From: Sphingobacteriia bacterium
Lineage (GTDB): Bacteria; Pseudomonadota; Alphaproteobacteria; Rickettsiales; 33-17
Direction: 5' to 3'
Length of the DNA stretch: 64,000 nt
Assembly: GCA_017304685.1 (NCBI GenBank)
Contig: JAFKLR010000004.1
Coordinates: 62,001 to 126,000 of the forward strand
Shown here: positions 35,469-45,290 of the stretch, piece after piece
Numbering within the stretch: position 1 is the stretch's first letter
How the letters are laid out: each line of letters begins with the position of its first letter
Made by a program: the position numbers and the translations under genes
Notes under the pieces: model-generated
Database searches by the model: none
What the model was told of the DNA's origin: nothing
The model's input: only the letters and a program-made list of their open reading frames with translations

Positions 35469-36628
35469 GATTTAGTAATAATATTTATCATATCTTTTAC
35501 CGCCTTTTCCATAGATTCTCTTGCGGTATCAGCACTTACTCTGGCATATACTGCTGTAGCCTGTTTATCTTTATGCCCTAAAGTCTTACCGATTATATAG
35601 CTATTAGCTCCATTTCTTACCTGCCAGCTAGCCATGGTTCTACGAAGATCATGTATTCTCAAATCTTCAATTCCAGCCCGTTTCAATATTCTTTTCCAAG
35701 CAGATTTAGGTTCTTCAAGATGACCAGACTTACTGGCTGGACTAGGAAATACCCATTTACTATCTGAATTATCTTTTAATTCTTTTAAAATATCCACTGC
35801 TTCGGGTACTAAAGAAACAATATGAGCTTCGCCATTTTTAGTTTCGGGTATTTTCCAATATGGATCACTATCTAAATGTAAATCTTTCCACTGCATCGAT
35901 AGTACATTACTTTTTCTAGCTCCCGTAAATAAAGAAATATAGAAAAAAGCTTTAATTACATCATTAGGCTCGTTGTTAATTGCTTCAAAAAATGAGCTAA
36001 TTTCATCCGGCTTTAAAAATCTATCGCGGGCATTTTCTTTAAACTTCTTAATTCTTAAGGCGGGATTTAGCCCTTCATATCCCCAATCTATCGCTTTATT
36101 GTAAACAGTTTGAATCAGAGAAATTGTACGATTAGCAGCATAGAGCCCTGCCCTTTCTTTTATCAGATGGTGGAGTTTTTCTATATCTTGCTTGAGAATG
36201 CTTGATATTTTCTTTTTATATAAGATTTCCAAGTGATTGTCGTAATAACCCTTATCGATATGCCACGATTTCTTACGTTTTTTAGCATATTCTTCTAGAT
36301 ATTTAGAAAAAAGCTCAGAAAATAACATTTCATTCCTAAGTTTCTTCTTATCCTTATTTGGATCAATTCCTTGTGAAATGTCATTTAAGCAACTTGTAGC
36401 CGCTTTTCTGGCCTGCTCAATACTCATATCTGGAAATCTACCAAGTTTAATCTTATCGGGTTTGCCATTCACTCTTTTATAAACAAAAAAAGTTTTTGTA
36501 CCACTTGGGAATATCATGATTCCAAGCCCGTTTAATTTAGAATCATAGTAATAAGCCCTCTTACCTGCTTCAGGCAGTGAAAGTTTATTTAATTCATTAA
36601 TTGTAAAATTCTTCTTGTTCTCATTCAT
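35465..36628 (-). CDS. int: Tyrosine recombinase integrase of the island
   Basis: 387 residues of the P4-type integrase class. The N-terminal DUF4102-like arm-binding domain (LPEAGKRAYYYDSKLNGLGIMI with later KLGRFPDMSIEQARKAA) is followed by a core-binding domain. The catalytic residues are Arg238 (GARKSN), His326 and Arg329 (HDLRR), His352 (LGHKD) and Tyr361. All are present, so it should be active. It lies 155 bp from attR, and GTTCTAC repeats occupy its upstream region, allowing autoregulation. The tRNA 3' end is the usual target of this class. Confidence 0.95.
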   Translation of the reverse strand: MNENKKNFTINELNKLSLPEAGKRAYYYDSKLNGLGIMIFPSGTKTFFVYKRVNGKPDKIKLGRFPDMSIEQARKAATSCLNDISQGIDPNKDKKKLRNEMLFSELFSKYLEEYAKKRKKSWHIDKGYYDNHLEILYKKKISSILKQDIEKLHHLIKERAGLYAANRTISLIQTVYNKAIDWGYEGLNPALRIKKFKENARDRFLKPDEISSFFEAINNEPNDVIKAFFYISLFTGARKSNVLSMQWKDLHLDSDPYWKIPETKNGEAHIVSLVPEAVDILKELKDNSDSKWVFPSPASKSGHLEEPKSAWKRILKRAGIEDLRIHDLRRTMASWQVRNGANSYIIGKTLGHKDKQATAVYARVSADTARESMEKAVKDMINIITKS

Positions 36629-36634
36629 ATCTAC

Positions 36635-36663
36635 GTTCTACTTATGTTCTACACATGTTCTAC
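36635..36663. repeat. Three phased GTTCTAC repeats at right island end
   Basis: GTTCTAC at 36635-36641, 36646-36652 and 36657-36663, each 11 bp apart, lies between the integrase start and attR. The same motif and spacing occur just inside attL. Probable integrase or excisionase arm sites that also overlap the integrase promoter. Confidence 0.55.
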
Positions 36664-36782
36664 AAATTATATGCAAGTTGATAAACTTGTATAAAACATT
36701 ATATATAGCAAAACATAGGAAAATCAAAGGAAAATAAATGATTATCAAAAATAATAAATGTCCATAAAAGCATAAACCTCAA

Positions 36783-36829
36783 GAATGGCATTCAAAAGGT
36801 CGGGAGTTCGATTCTCCCTGGCTCCACCA
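36783..36829 (+). repeat. attR: displaced tRNA-Ala 3' half
   Basis: 47 bp matching the tRNA-Ala 3' half except for four T-stem bases (GGGAG/CTCCC here, GGCGG/CCGCC in the tRNA). It ends with CCA, has no 5' half, and is not a gene. Confidence 0.85.
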
Positions 36830-37112
36830 ATAAAAATCACTTTATTCATTGCAACTTATTTTAGCTATATTTTAAGTAAGCAGTGAGCAATTTCAAAACA
36901 GTATATAAGATGGCTTTTAAAAAAAATTTAACTAATTAAGCCTGTTAATATTAAACAAAATATGAAGTACATATTAAATAAAATATAGTCTAAAGGATTA
37001 GCTATAATTAAAATAATGTGTCTTATCTGCATACTATAATTGAATAAAAAACATTAGTTATTTTATAAGTTATTGAAATATAGATAATTAAAATATTTAA
37101 CACTATTACCTA
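36830..37112. other. Intergenic stretch right of island
   Basis: About 280 bp of AT-rich sequence between attR and the two-partner secretion promoter region (the whole gene-free gap runs to 37238). I see no gene, RNA or repeat in it beyond the promoter candidate reported separately. Confidence 0.6.
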
Positions 37113-37141
37113 TTGACCCTCATATCATCCCCTGCTAGATA
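37113..37141 (+). promoter_or_regulatory. Candidate promoter of the two-partner secretion operon
   Basis: TTGACC at 37113-37118 and TAGATA at 37136-37141 are separated by 17 bp, about 100 bp before the TpsB start codon. The -35 is close to consensus; the -10 is weak. Confidence 0.33.
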
Positions 37142-37238
37142 TATAAAAAAATCGTTAGCTGAATAACTTTTAGTTACAATTTATTAATATGTTGAATAGA
37201 TAATAAAAAGCTATCATCTTCCTATAAGAAAATTTATT

Positions 37239-38819
37239 ATGTTTCCTTTACTGCCTCCTTTAGCCATATCGAATATTTCACTTAGAAATTTTCTTATATT
37301 AATTATTCTCATCTTATTTAATCAAGTCTCCCTTGCCAGTTGTTATAAAAATATTCGTATTATTAACTCTCAAGGTATATTTAAAAATAGTGATTTTATT
37401 TTTCTCGATTGTTTGAGTGTAGAGCAATTAACCTCTTTTTTAAATAAACAACAGAAAAAGCTAGATCAAGCAGGATATAAATACTCGACATTAGAATTAA
37501 AATCTAAAAAGCATGAGACATTAATATTTGAAACTAAATATAGTTTTATTAGTAAAATTACCGGGACCCAAGGTGCACTTTTAAGTGAAGGGCAAATTTT
37601 TAATATCCATGATATTGATCAGGCTATAGAACACACTAACCGCTTGAAGACATTACATACTAAAGTAAATTTAAGTAAGAAAGAAGATAAGATAAATGTA
37701 GAATTTGTTAATAAGCAAATTAAGCCAATTAATGTTAATTATTATTATAGCAATCAAGGCTATGAACATACTCCTAAACAAACTATCAGCTTTGATATAG
37801 AAAATAAATTAGGGTTTTATGAAATTTTAAGTTTAAATTTAGGAAAAACTCCTGGCGGTAAAAGCTCAGGGGTAAATTTTTCAATATCCATCAAAGAATA
37901 TTTACTAAAATTTAAATACAGCAAATCTGTCAATAAAACCTCTCTTCCCCAACAAGATAATAATAATACTCCTTCCGTTCTTCCTAGTATTCAAAGAGTT
38001 AAAGGAGTTTTTCAGGTTGTTAAAAATGATCCTTATATTAATAGACTTAACAAGACTGTTATAGATAACTGGCAATATAGTAACGTTCGTGGGATTGGAT
38101 TAGATAAAACTATAGCTCGTAATAAAAATTATATTTTAGGTCTAGGGGTCGAATTAGAGAACAGAAGACCTAATAATGTTATGGGTTCTATACAAACCAA
38201 ATCCTCTCCATTAACTGTAGCCAAACTTGATATAAATCACTCATATCATGCTAGTAACTATAATAATAACTTCATTTTTAGTATATCTAAGGGGTTAAAA
38301 ATAGGACACCCTCAAAAAGATAAAATAGAGAGAAATTATAAATATAATCCCCGTGCTCAGTTCATCAAATATGAAATTGAAAATACTTTTAATACTAAAA
38401 TTTTTGGTAAAAGCTATAGCGTCAATGTTAGCGCTCAAAGAGCTTATCATAGTCTTTATAATGAAGAAAAAGTAGCATTAGCAAGCTTTGGTTATGTTCG
38501 TGGTTATTATAATGAATCGGCAAATGTAGAAAATGCTTTAGTATTCAAGCAGGATTATACTTTAGCTGATTTGAGATATTACAATAGCATAATCAGACCT
38601 TACATCTTTGCCGATTATGGAGTCGGCACTAAGTCCAAACAAAAAGGTTCATATTATCTAAGCAGCTATGGCACTGGAGTGCTTTTTCATAAGGAAAGAG
38701 TAAGCGGCGGGCTATTATTTTCTACTCCCTTCAAAAACAATTTGAAAATCAACTCTATTACAACTGAACGATTATCAGGACCAAGTATTTTTATAAACCT
38801 AAAAATTAATATTATATAA
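37239..38819 (+). CDS. Two-partner secretion transporter TpsB (CdiB/FhaC/ShlB-like)
   Basis: 526 residues. An N-terminal export segment (LRNFLILIILILFNQVSLAS) is followed by a POTRA-like part at about residues 45-150, then a beta-barrel rich in alternating hydrophobic strands. The lines YYYSNQGYEHTPKQTISFDIENKLGFYEILSLNLGKT and GFYEILSLNLG match the start of FhaC-type barrels, and the C-terminus ends in alternating strands with a terminal Ile. It sits in the outer membrane and exports the exoprotein encoded 1 bp downstream. The gene order TpsB-TpsA-immunity is that of the E. coli-type cdiBAI locus. Confidence 0.85.
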   Translation: MFPLLPPLAISNISLRNFLILIILILFNQVSLASCYKNIRIINSQGIFKNSDFIFLDCLSVEQLTSFLNKQQKKLDQAGYKYSTLELKSKKHETLIFETKYSFISKITGTQGALLSEGQIFNIHDIDQAIEHTNRLKTLHTKVNLSKKEDKINVEFVNKQIKPINVNYYYSNQGYEHTPKQTISFDIENKLGFYEILSLNLGKTPGGKSSGVNFSISIKEYLLKFKYSKSVNKTSLPQQDNNNTPSVLPSIQRVKGVFQVVKNDPYINRLNKTVIDNWQYSNVRGIGLDKTIARNKNYILGLGVELENRRPNNVMGSIQTKSSPLTVAKLDINHSYHASNYNNNFIFSISKGLKIGHPQKDKIERNYKYNPRAQFIKYEIENTFNTKIFGKSYSVNVSAQRAYHSLYNEEKVALASFGYVRGYYNESANVENALVFKQDYTLADLRYYNSIIRPYIFADYGVGTKSKQKGSYYLSSYGTGVLFHKERVSGGLLFSTPFKNNLKINSITTERLSGPSIFINLKINII

Positions 38820-38820
38820 A

Positions 38821-41800
38821 ATGAGAAAACAGATGAAAGCAGCGATAAATATTTTAACTTTAATAACTCTAATTTTATATAATATTTTCTATTTTACTTC
38901 TCAGTGTTTTGCTGAGGAAAATAGAATTGTTCCTGCAGAATATGAGAAAAATATTACTATAGAAAAAGTTGTGGGTGATGATGCAATTAACATTAATAAC
39001 CCTAATACCGAAGGTTTATCAGTAAATGATTTCGAGCTATTTAACGCTGATCAAAACAATGTAGTAGTAAAAAATAATATAAGTGATCTTGAATATAAGG
39101 AACAAGCCTTATCTCATAATCCTAATCTTTCAAATGAAGCCAGTCATATTGTCTTTGATGTTAAAGGAAATGAACCTTCTAATTTAAAAAGAGATATTAT
39201 TATTGCCGGCAAAAAAGCTGAATTTATATTGGTAAATCCTAATGGTATATTCTGTAAAGGCTGTGCTTTTATTAATGCTGCAAAAACTACTCTTACTACT
39301 GAAGATGGTAAGGGTAAAATACTTTTAGATAATTTAGCAAGCGATGGAGATATACTCGCTAAATCCGGCGAAGTTGAATTAAAAGCCAAATCTTATATTC
39401 AAGGTAAAGCTACTATTCAAGCTAAGAAATTAGTTGATGGTTCTCATCTTGATGCAATGTATGCTAAGCAAATTTTTATTTCTTCCGATGATACTATAAA
39501 AATTAAAGGTAAGATTGAAGCTCAAGAAAAAATTGAAGTTAATAGTAAAAATTATGCAGATCTTGCAAGCTCAATTTTAGCCAGTGAAAAAATTGATTTG
39601 TATTCAGACGATGTTTTAGATTTAGAAAAAGCTAAAATCGGTGCGCAAAAAATTAAATTATACGGCAAGAAAGAACTAACTGCACAAAAAGCTGTAATAA
39701 TTGCAGAACAAGGTAAATTTGGTTCTAAAAACGGAATTGATTTAGTCGGTAGTATAATTAACTTAGCTAATTATGGTAATTTTAATTCTACCCATTTGAG
39801 AAATACTGATGGTACTATCATCTCTAAAAATAATATTAATTTTTATATTAATGAGTTAGATAATAAAGGTGGGCAAATAATTGCCGATAACAAAATTAAA
39901 GTCACAAGCGATAATTTCTTTAATAATTTAGGTTTATTTACTGCTAATAATATATATTTAACTATTCACAATAATACCCAAAATATTTATGGCCATATTA
40001 TTGCTTCTAATAATTTGAATTATTCAAGTGTTGGAAAAATATTAAATAATGCCGGCCTTATAAGGGTAGGCTCTGTAATAGATATTGATAGCAGTGAATT
40101 AATTAATAGTTCAGATAATGTTACTAAAGTTGAAGGGGAAATTACAGCTAATACAATATTAGCAAAAACTAACAATTTTTTCAATGATGGTAAAATAGTT
40201 GCAGATCAGATTATTGAAATAAGAACTGATAAATTTAACAACGCTAACCTCCTTGAGAGTAAACAACAATTACTATTAAACACTAAATCTTATCATAATA
40301 CTGGCAAAATAAAGGCTGATAATTTTTTTATATTAGGTGATTTTAAAGAAATATGTGACGACAAAGGTGATTGTCTATATGAAGTTAGTAAGAACAGTAG
40401 TTTTGATTATAAAATAGGGAATGAATACATTGCAAAGAATGGCCAAATGGTTGTTTATGCGAAAAATTTTAATAATGATTCTAGAGTAGTTTTAAACCAT
40501 TCATTATACCTAGGCCTTTATGGTAATACTTTTCTTAATAATAATATGCTTACAATTAATGGTGATTTTATCATTAATGATCCAATAGGAGCTTTTATTA
40601 ACCGAGGGAAAATTTTAGTTAATGACGGCAATATGATTATTGCAAGTAATGGTTTTGTTAGTGAAAGATATAATGGCGGCAACGTTGATTTCAAATACTA
40701 CTATAATTTAGGTAATAACATTTCAAACCCCTGGTTTTATGACATTAACGTTATTTCTGCAAACGGTACTCAAGGTAATATTGATATAATTTCAAATGAT
40801 AAGGCTAAATTTGTAGCATCTAATATTAAGGCAGATGGATATGTTAATATCATTACTCAAAATAATTTTAATGCGACCTTTTATCATGACAATTTTGAAT
40901 ATCTTGGTGGCCCTCATAATATTAGGGATTCATTTGAGATTAATGCAGACAAAGGGATTAACATTACTTCACTTGGAGGAAATTTAAGTATTCAAGGAGG
41001 AAATTTAACCTCTAATAGTAATGATATAACCCTAAATGCTCAAGGTGACATTACGATCGAAAGTATTTCCAAATTTTATATCAGGGAAGACAAGCCGCCA
41101 GCAAATTTTTATTGGAAAAGGCCCTCGCCATATAATGGATTGGATCTTGGTTTTGATACTTATCAAAAAACCGGGCATCCTACTGTAGTAAATGACTGGC
41201 CTTATATTAAAGCTAATAATGGAGGATTATATTTAACTTCTTTGGGAGGAAATATAATCACCTTTGGAACAAAATTTAATAGTAGTAAAGAATTCAAAGC
41301 AGAAGCAAATAAGAGCCTTTCTTTCAATACTAGTAAAGGGCATAATTATAGTTCTGATCCTCATTTTTGGGGTTTTATTCCTTTAACTACCGGAATAACT
41401 GCACCTAGTGTTTCTTTAATGACAGGTAATAGTGGTATTGTAGGAAATGGTTTAATAATTAATAGTTTAAATGGAACTGATCCAGTAAGGGTTGTTGCAA
41501 ATAAAAACGTACAATTTGAAACATTTAAAAGTGCTTATTGTGATAAATATGGTGGATTGTGTCCGGTTATTGGCCCTACAAATATATTAAGCAACAAAGA
41601 TATTCATCTTGTTAGTAATAATGGAAATATTTTACTAAAAGGTTCGTCTATAAGCTCGCTTGGTAAAGTAATTATGGATGCACCTAACGGCCAAGTCGAT
41701 TTAATTTCGGAAGCTATAAGTACGGTAATGAATTCATCTGTTACTAAAAAAGGTTTATTTAATAAAAAAACAATCACTAAAACATGGAATGAAGTAGATA

Positions 41801-44379
41801 TTTATAAAGCCCAAGTAGCAGGAGCTGATGGATTTGAGGTTAATGCTAAAGGCATTTATACGGAAGGCGCGGATGTAGTGGCTCCGCAAAACAAAATTAT
41901 TTTTAACGTACAAAAAGAAGAACATCGTCCCCTTAAATTTGATACCTTTAATATTACTACTGTTAACACCAAAGGATTTACGGCTTCCGGAATATTAGGG
42001 CGAATGTTAGAAAAAAATTCCTTACCGAGTTCAGAACGTTCACCCGTTAGGCTGCACGACACTTCACCATTCATTAGCGCACTTAAAGACGCATTTAATG
42101 TGCGCTCACCTTTTGATGCCGCGCCAGCAATGAATTTAGCTATTGAAAGCTTTCATGTACTCAGTGATTTTGCTCAAAATTATAAATCTAATGGATTTAA
42201 TGCAAAAATGGCAGGGTTGGATGTAGCACTTAGCCAGTTAGGTATAAGTCATGGCGGGGGTTTATTATTTTATCCAAGTGGAGTTGGATTATTCAGTAGT
42301 AAATATGAAAAGAAAGAAACTAAGCAAAATGTTTTAGGTTCTAATATTTACGGCAAGGAATATATATCCAATACTGACCATACCATTTTAGAGGGTGCAA
42401 CTATTACAGGCACTGACAAAGTGGAACTTAATACTAAAAAACTAGAATTACTAGCTAGTGAGCAAATAACCGAGACTAACGAAAAATTTAATAAAAACAC
42501 TGTTATGTTTGGCAAAAATTCAATTACCGGCAGTGAACTAAACCGAAGCGCTCATGAATATATCAATAAAAAAGTTTACTCCTACATTAGGGGTAATAAC
42601 AGGGTTAATATTAATACCGATGAATTAATTCTTAAGGGAGGAGTAATTGAAGGTGCTAATACTGTAGTTAATGCTAAAAATATATTAATAGAAACACTCA
42701 CGGATACTTATTTTCATAATAATCTAAGTACCAGTAAAAGTTTCGGATTAAGCTTTTACGGCGCTCCTTTACCTATTCCAAACGGCAGTTATAGTAAAGG
42801 AAAATCTACTATAGTAAATGAAACTTCTAGTGAAATTTCAGGGATTAAGGGTTTAACTGTAGAAGTTCATGCAGATAGCGCGGAGTTAACAGGCGGTGTA
42901 ATTGGTGGAATAAATAGCACTATTGCAGATATTACCAATGTAAATTTCAAAGATGTAAAAGAAAAAATTGAAACAAAACAACATGGTTACGGTATCAAAG
43001 CCGATGGAGAATTTTTGAAATCTACTAGCGCATATGCAAGTTTAACTTCAGACATGAACAATCTAAAACAAAGCACTTTCGGCAAAAGCTTTAGCGTTTA
43101 TAGCTCGCATAAGTTAGAGGAAGGAATTGTAAAATCTACTATTGCAGGAAGTAATATCGAAGGCCTCAACAATAATCTTTCTAAAGTAAAAGAATGGAAA
43201 AAAATTAAGGAGAACTCCTATTCTGTGATGCTACCAGTTCCAATTTCAGAATATAAAGAAATCGCCAGGAACATTAAAGACATTGGAGATGTATTTAAAG
43301 ATATAACAAACCTTGAACCATTAATACCTGAATCAACAGAACATAGAGAAATGTATGAACAGGGGTATAAAAATGGTTTTACCAAAGATGAAATTAATTA
43401 TGTACTTGAAGAAGCTGGTCTTAAGGAAAAACCTGCTGATCAAAATGGCGGTACTACTAAAATAACAATTACCAAATTTAATAAAGTCGGAACAGATAAT
43501 TTACAATTATTGAATGAGTATTACGGTTCTTATGAACAAATACCTGATAAGATTAAAAATGGAGGACTCGATAAGGGTAAGTATTTTGTAAAAGAAGGTC
43601 ATTTATATTATACTCCGAATGAAAAAATGGCTAAAAATCATGAGATAATAGTCAATGCTTCATATAAAGCTGGCCAGATGATTAAAATTGCAAATGGATT
43701 ATCTGAAAAATATGGTCGTAGCTACGAAGCTTCGTTATATTTAGTCGGAGGAATGTTTGGAGGGTTTACAAAAGCCGCAGGAGCAGTAGTTAAGGCTAAA
43801 ATTGGCGAACAGGCATTCGGTGAATATATAGCTAAAGGCTCTTCATATGCAATAGGTAAAGTAGCTGAGGGAATTAGGGAACTCGATCCTTACTTATCTT
43901 ATCAATCGGCAGAAAATTTAGCTATCGCAGCTATAATCGGTGGCGCTGCTACCGCAGGACTTACAAGTGACCTTAAATATGTTGTGAAAAATAAACAACA
44001 TACTCAGGTGAGCAAGTTTACCAAAACCGATGGAACCAAATACCCTGAAAATGTTGCAAATAAAGATAAGCTAAGTAAACAATTACTAGCTGAGCAAGCC
44101 TCATCCATATTTACTAAAGACGGTAAATTAAAACCTGAAATAATTAGAAATGCTAAATTTATTGATCTAAAAGAAGGTATTAAAAATCAAAAAGTAATTG
44201 AGAAGTTAACCGAAAATGGCAGTAATATAAAGGATTGGGGGAAATTTAGTACAGGTGAATTACATGGTCCATCAGGTAAATTTGAGGTTCATTTTTACAA
44301 AAATAAAATTACTCAAGAAGTGAATTATGATATTGATTTTAAAACTATAACTAAAGATATATTAAATGGAAAAAAATAA
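38821..44379 (+). CDS. CdiA-type filamentous exoprotein toxin (TpsA)
   Basis: 1,852 residues. An extended signal region (about residues 1-32) precedes a TPS secretion domain with NPNGIFCKGCAFINAAKTTL near 137-157. Long beta-helical filament repeats rich in Asn and Gly follow. Residues ~1300-1530 resemble the FHA-type repeat/pre-toxin zone. At ~1685-1750 a pre-toxin stretch (ELDPYLSYQSAENLAIAAIIGG, NKDKLSKQLLAEQ) leads to a C-terminal tip of ~95 residues with WGKFSTGELHGPSGKFEVHFYKN, the probable toxin. By CDI precedent it would be delivered on contact into neighbours. The stop overlaps the immunity ATG (TAATG). Confidence 0.82.
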   Translation: MRKQMKAAINILTLITLILYNIFYFTSQCFAEENRIVPAEYEKNITIEKVVGDDAININNPNTEGLSVNDFELFNADQNNVVVKNNISDLEYKEQALSHNPNLSNEASHIVFDVKGNEPSNLKRDIIIAGKKAEFILVNPNGIFCKGCAFINAAKTTLTTEDGKGKILLDNLASDGDILAKSGEVELKAKSYIQGKATIQAKKLVDGSHLDAMYAKQIFISSDDTIKIKGKIEAQEKIEVNSKNYADLASSILASEKIDLYSDDVLDLEKAKIGAQKIKLYGKKELTAQKAVIIAEQGKFGSKNGIDLVGSIINLANYGNFNSTHLRNTDGTIISKNNINFYINELDNKGGQIIADNKIKVTSDNFFNNLGLFTANNIYLTIHNNTQNIYGHIIASNNLNYSSVGKILNNAGLIRVGSVIDIDSSELINSSDNVTKVEGEITANTILAKTNNFFNDGKIVADQIIEIRTDKFNNANLLESKQQLLLNTKSYHNTGKIKADNFFILGDFKEICDDKGDCLYEVSKNSSFDYKIGNEYIAKNGQMVVYAKNFNNDSRVVLNHSLYLGLYGNTFLNNNMLTINGDFIINDPIGAFINRGKILVNDGNMIIASNGFVSERYNGGNVDFKYYYNLGNNISNPWFYDINVISANGTQGNIDIISNDKAKFVASNIKADGYVNIITQNNFNATFYHDNFEYLGGPHNIRDSFEINADKGINITSLGGNLSIQGGNLTSNSNDITLNAQGDITIESISKFYIREDKPPANFYWKRPSPYNGLDLGFDTYQKTGHPTVVNDWPYIKANNGGLYLTSLGGNIITFGTKFNSSKEFKAEANKSLSFNTSKGHNYSSDPHFWGFIPLTTGITAPSVSLMTGNSGIVGNGLIINSLNGTDPVRVVANKNVQFETFKSAYCDKYGGLCPVIGPTNILSNKDIHLVSNNGNILLKGSSISSLGKVIMDAPNGQVDLISEAISTVMNSSVTKKGLFNKKTITKTWNEVDIYKAQVAGADGFEVNAKGIYTEGADVVAPQNKIIFNVQKEEHRPLKFDTFNITTVNTKGFTASGILGRMLEKNSLPSSERSPVRLHDTSPFISALKDAFNVRSPFDAAPAMNLAIESFHVLSDFAQNYKSNGFNAKMAGLDVALSQLGISHGGGLLFYPSGVGLFSSKYEKKETKQNVLGSNIYGKEYISNTDHTILEGATITGTDKVELNTKKLELLASEQITETNEKFNKNTVMFGKNSITGSELNRSAHEYINKKVYSYIRGNNRVNINTDELILKGGVIEGANTVVNAKNILIETLTDTYFHNNLSTSKSFGLSFYGAPLPIPNGSYSKGKSTIVNETSSEISGIKGLTVEVHADSAELTGGVIGGINSTIADITNVNFKDVKEKIETKQHGYGIKADGEFLKSTSAYASLTSDMNNLKQSTFGKSFSVYSSHKLEEGIVKSTIAGSNIEGLNNNLSKVKEWKKIKENSYSVMLPVPISEYKEIARNIKDIGDVFKDITNLEPLIPESTEHREMYEQGYKNGFTKDEINYVLEEAGLKEKPADQNGGTTKITITKFNKVGTDNLQLLNEYYGSYEQIPDKIKNGGLDKGKYFVKEGHLYYTPNEKMAKNHEIIVNASYKAGQMIKIANGLSEKYGRSYEASLYLVGGMFGGFTKAAGAVVKAKIGEQAFGEYIAKGSSYAIGKVAEGIRELDPYLSYQSAENLAIAAIIGGAATAGLTSDLKYVVKNKQHTQVSKFTKTDGTKYPENVANKDKLSKQLLAEQASSIFTKDGKLKPEIIRNAKFIDLKEGIKNQKVIEKLTENGSNIKDWGKFSTGELHGPSGKFEVHFYKNKITQEVNYDIDFKTITKDILNGKK

Positions 44380-44756
44380 TGAAAATAGAATGTATTAATG
44401 ATATCGACCCGATTACAAATGACAAAATAGATAATTGTTGGATTACATTAGGTAAAGAATATTTAGTAATATCGATGGATGCGTCAATTAATGGTCCAAT
44501 AAGATTTATGATTATTGCCAATTATGGTTCACGAGTAGTTTTCGATTCAAGCTTGTTTAAAGCTACTTGTCCTAAAATTCCTAGCAACTGGATATGTAAA
44601 TTTAATGATGAATATATCCTTATGGGTCCTGAAAAATGGCTGGATAATAGTTTATGGGAATATAGTTTTTGGGAAAGTTATGATAGCTTAACCTGCCCTG
44701 AAGCCGAAAAAGTTTTTAAAGAAGAATTAGAAAAAATGATTGCTGAGGTAGGGTAA
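44379..44756 (+). CDS. Probable immunity protein 1 for the CdiA tip
   Basis: 125 residues, translationally coupled to the toxin gene through TAATG. The sequence TCPKIPSNWICKFNDEYILMGPEKWLDNSLWEYSFWESY and the acidic end PEAEKVFKEELEKMIAEVG match its paralogue at 46047, which sits after a homologous toxin tip. It should bind and neutralise the toxin in the producing cell. The family name is not recalled with certainty. No export signal. Confidence 0.75.
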   Translation: MKIECINDIDPITNDKIDNCWITLGKEYLVISMDASINGPIRFMIIANYGSRVVFDSSLFKATCPKIPSNWICKFNDEYILMGPEKWLDNSLWEYSFWESYDSLTCPEAEKVFKEELEKMIAEVG

Positions 44757-44788
44757 CTTAATCCCTTCATTGATAAAATAGCTGATAA

Positions 44789-45283
44789 ATTAGGGAACTT
44801 GATCCTTATTTATCTTATCAATCGGCAGAAAATTTAGCTATCGCAGCTATAATCGGTGGCGCTGCTACCGCAGGACTTACAAGTGACCTTAAATTTGTTT
44901 TAAAAAACAAACAATATACACAGGTAAGTAAAACTACAAAACATCACAATACAAAAACTGATCAAAATTTTATTGCTAATAACAAAGAAGGAATTAATAA
45001 ATCGGCTTGCGAAGAAAATTGGTTTAAATCAACATTTGAAGACAATAAGCAAACTATTGATTATCATTTACATAAACATGGTAAAGGTAGAACCGTGGAA
45101 GAATACACAAAAGATGCTTTAAAGTTTTTTGAAGATAATAAGCATTTAGGTAAAGAGGTGATATTAAAAGATGGTTCTGCAGGTATTAAAATTAAAATAA
45201 AATTAACTGATGAAACAGGTAAGACCAAATTTAATGGTGGTTATTGGACGAAAGATGGTAAAATAGTAACATATTTTGATTAG
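44789..45283 (+). pseudogene. Orphan CdiA toxin tip 2
   Basis: This frame has no start and follows stop codons at 44771-44788. From 44789 it repeats the pre-toxin of the main gene (IRELDPYLSYQSAENLAIAAIIGG, then SDLKFVLKNKQYTQVSK). It then diverges into a different toxin domain: DYHLHKHGKGRTVEEYTKDALKFF, then IKIKIKLTDETGKTKF and GYWTKDGKIVTYFD to a stop at 45283. The shared sequence includes 85 identical bases. It is the displaced C-terminal end of an earlier CdiA variant and is silent unless it recombines into the main gene; an internal GTG at 45095 could give only a short fragment. The shape recalls small RNase-type toxins but no family is certain. Confidence 0.75.
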
Positions 45284-45290
45284 GAAAAAA

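Larger units (their letters stand above)
15136..36829. mobile_element. tRNA-Ala-integrated genomic island (P4-like replication genes plus cargo), ~21.7 kb
   Basis: Bounded by a 47-bp direct repeat: the tRNA-Ala 3' half at 15136-15182 and a displaced copy at 36783-36829, identical at 43 of 47 positions. A tyrosine integrase reads away from the right end, and phased GTTCTAC repeats lie just inside both ends. The left arm has an AlpA-like regulator and a split P4-type primase-helicase; the rest is cargo enriched in drug-modifying-enzyme relatives and host-type repeat proteins. No relaxase, type IV secretion or capsid genes are visible. It would therefore need outside help to move between cells, like a phage satellite or an integrative mobilizable element. 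Confidence 0.85.

Noticed and set aside
15107..36829. Reading the island as a prophage or integrative conjugative element
   Set aside because: No capsid, tail, portal, terminase large subunit, relaxase or type IV secretion genes are visible; only replication, regulation and integrase genes fit an element.
36783..36829. Second tRNA-Ala gene
   Set aside because: Only the 3' half is present; no acceptor 5' strand or D arm precedes it.
45095..45283. Small independent gene of 62 codons starting at GTG 45095
   Set aside because: It is the end of a longer open frame that continues the CdiA pre-toxin sequence upstream, so it is part of orphan tip 2.
45276..45290. TTG start for immunity protein 2
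   Set aside because: The ATG at 45291 has a ribosome binding site and avoids overlapping the preceding frame.
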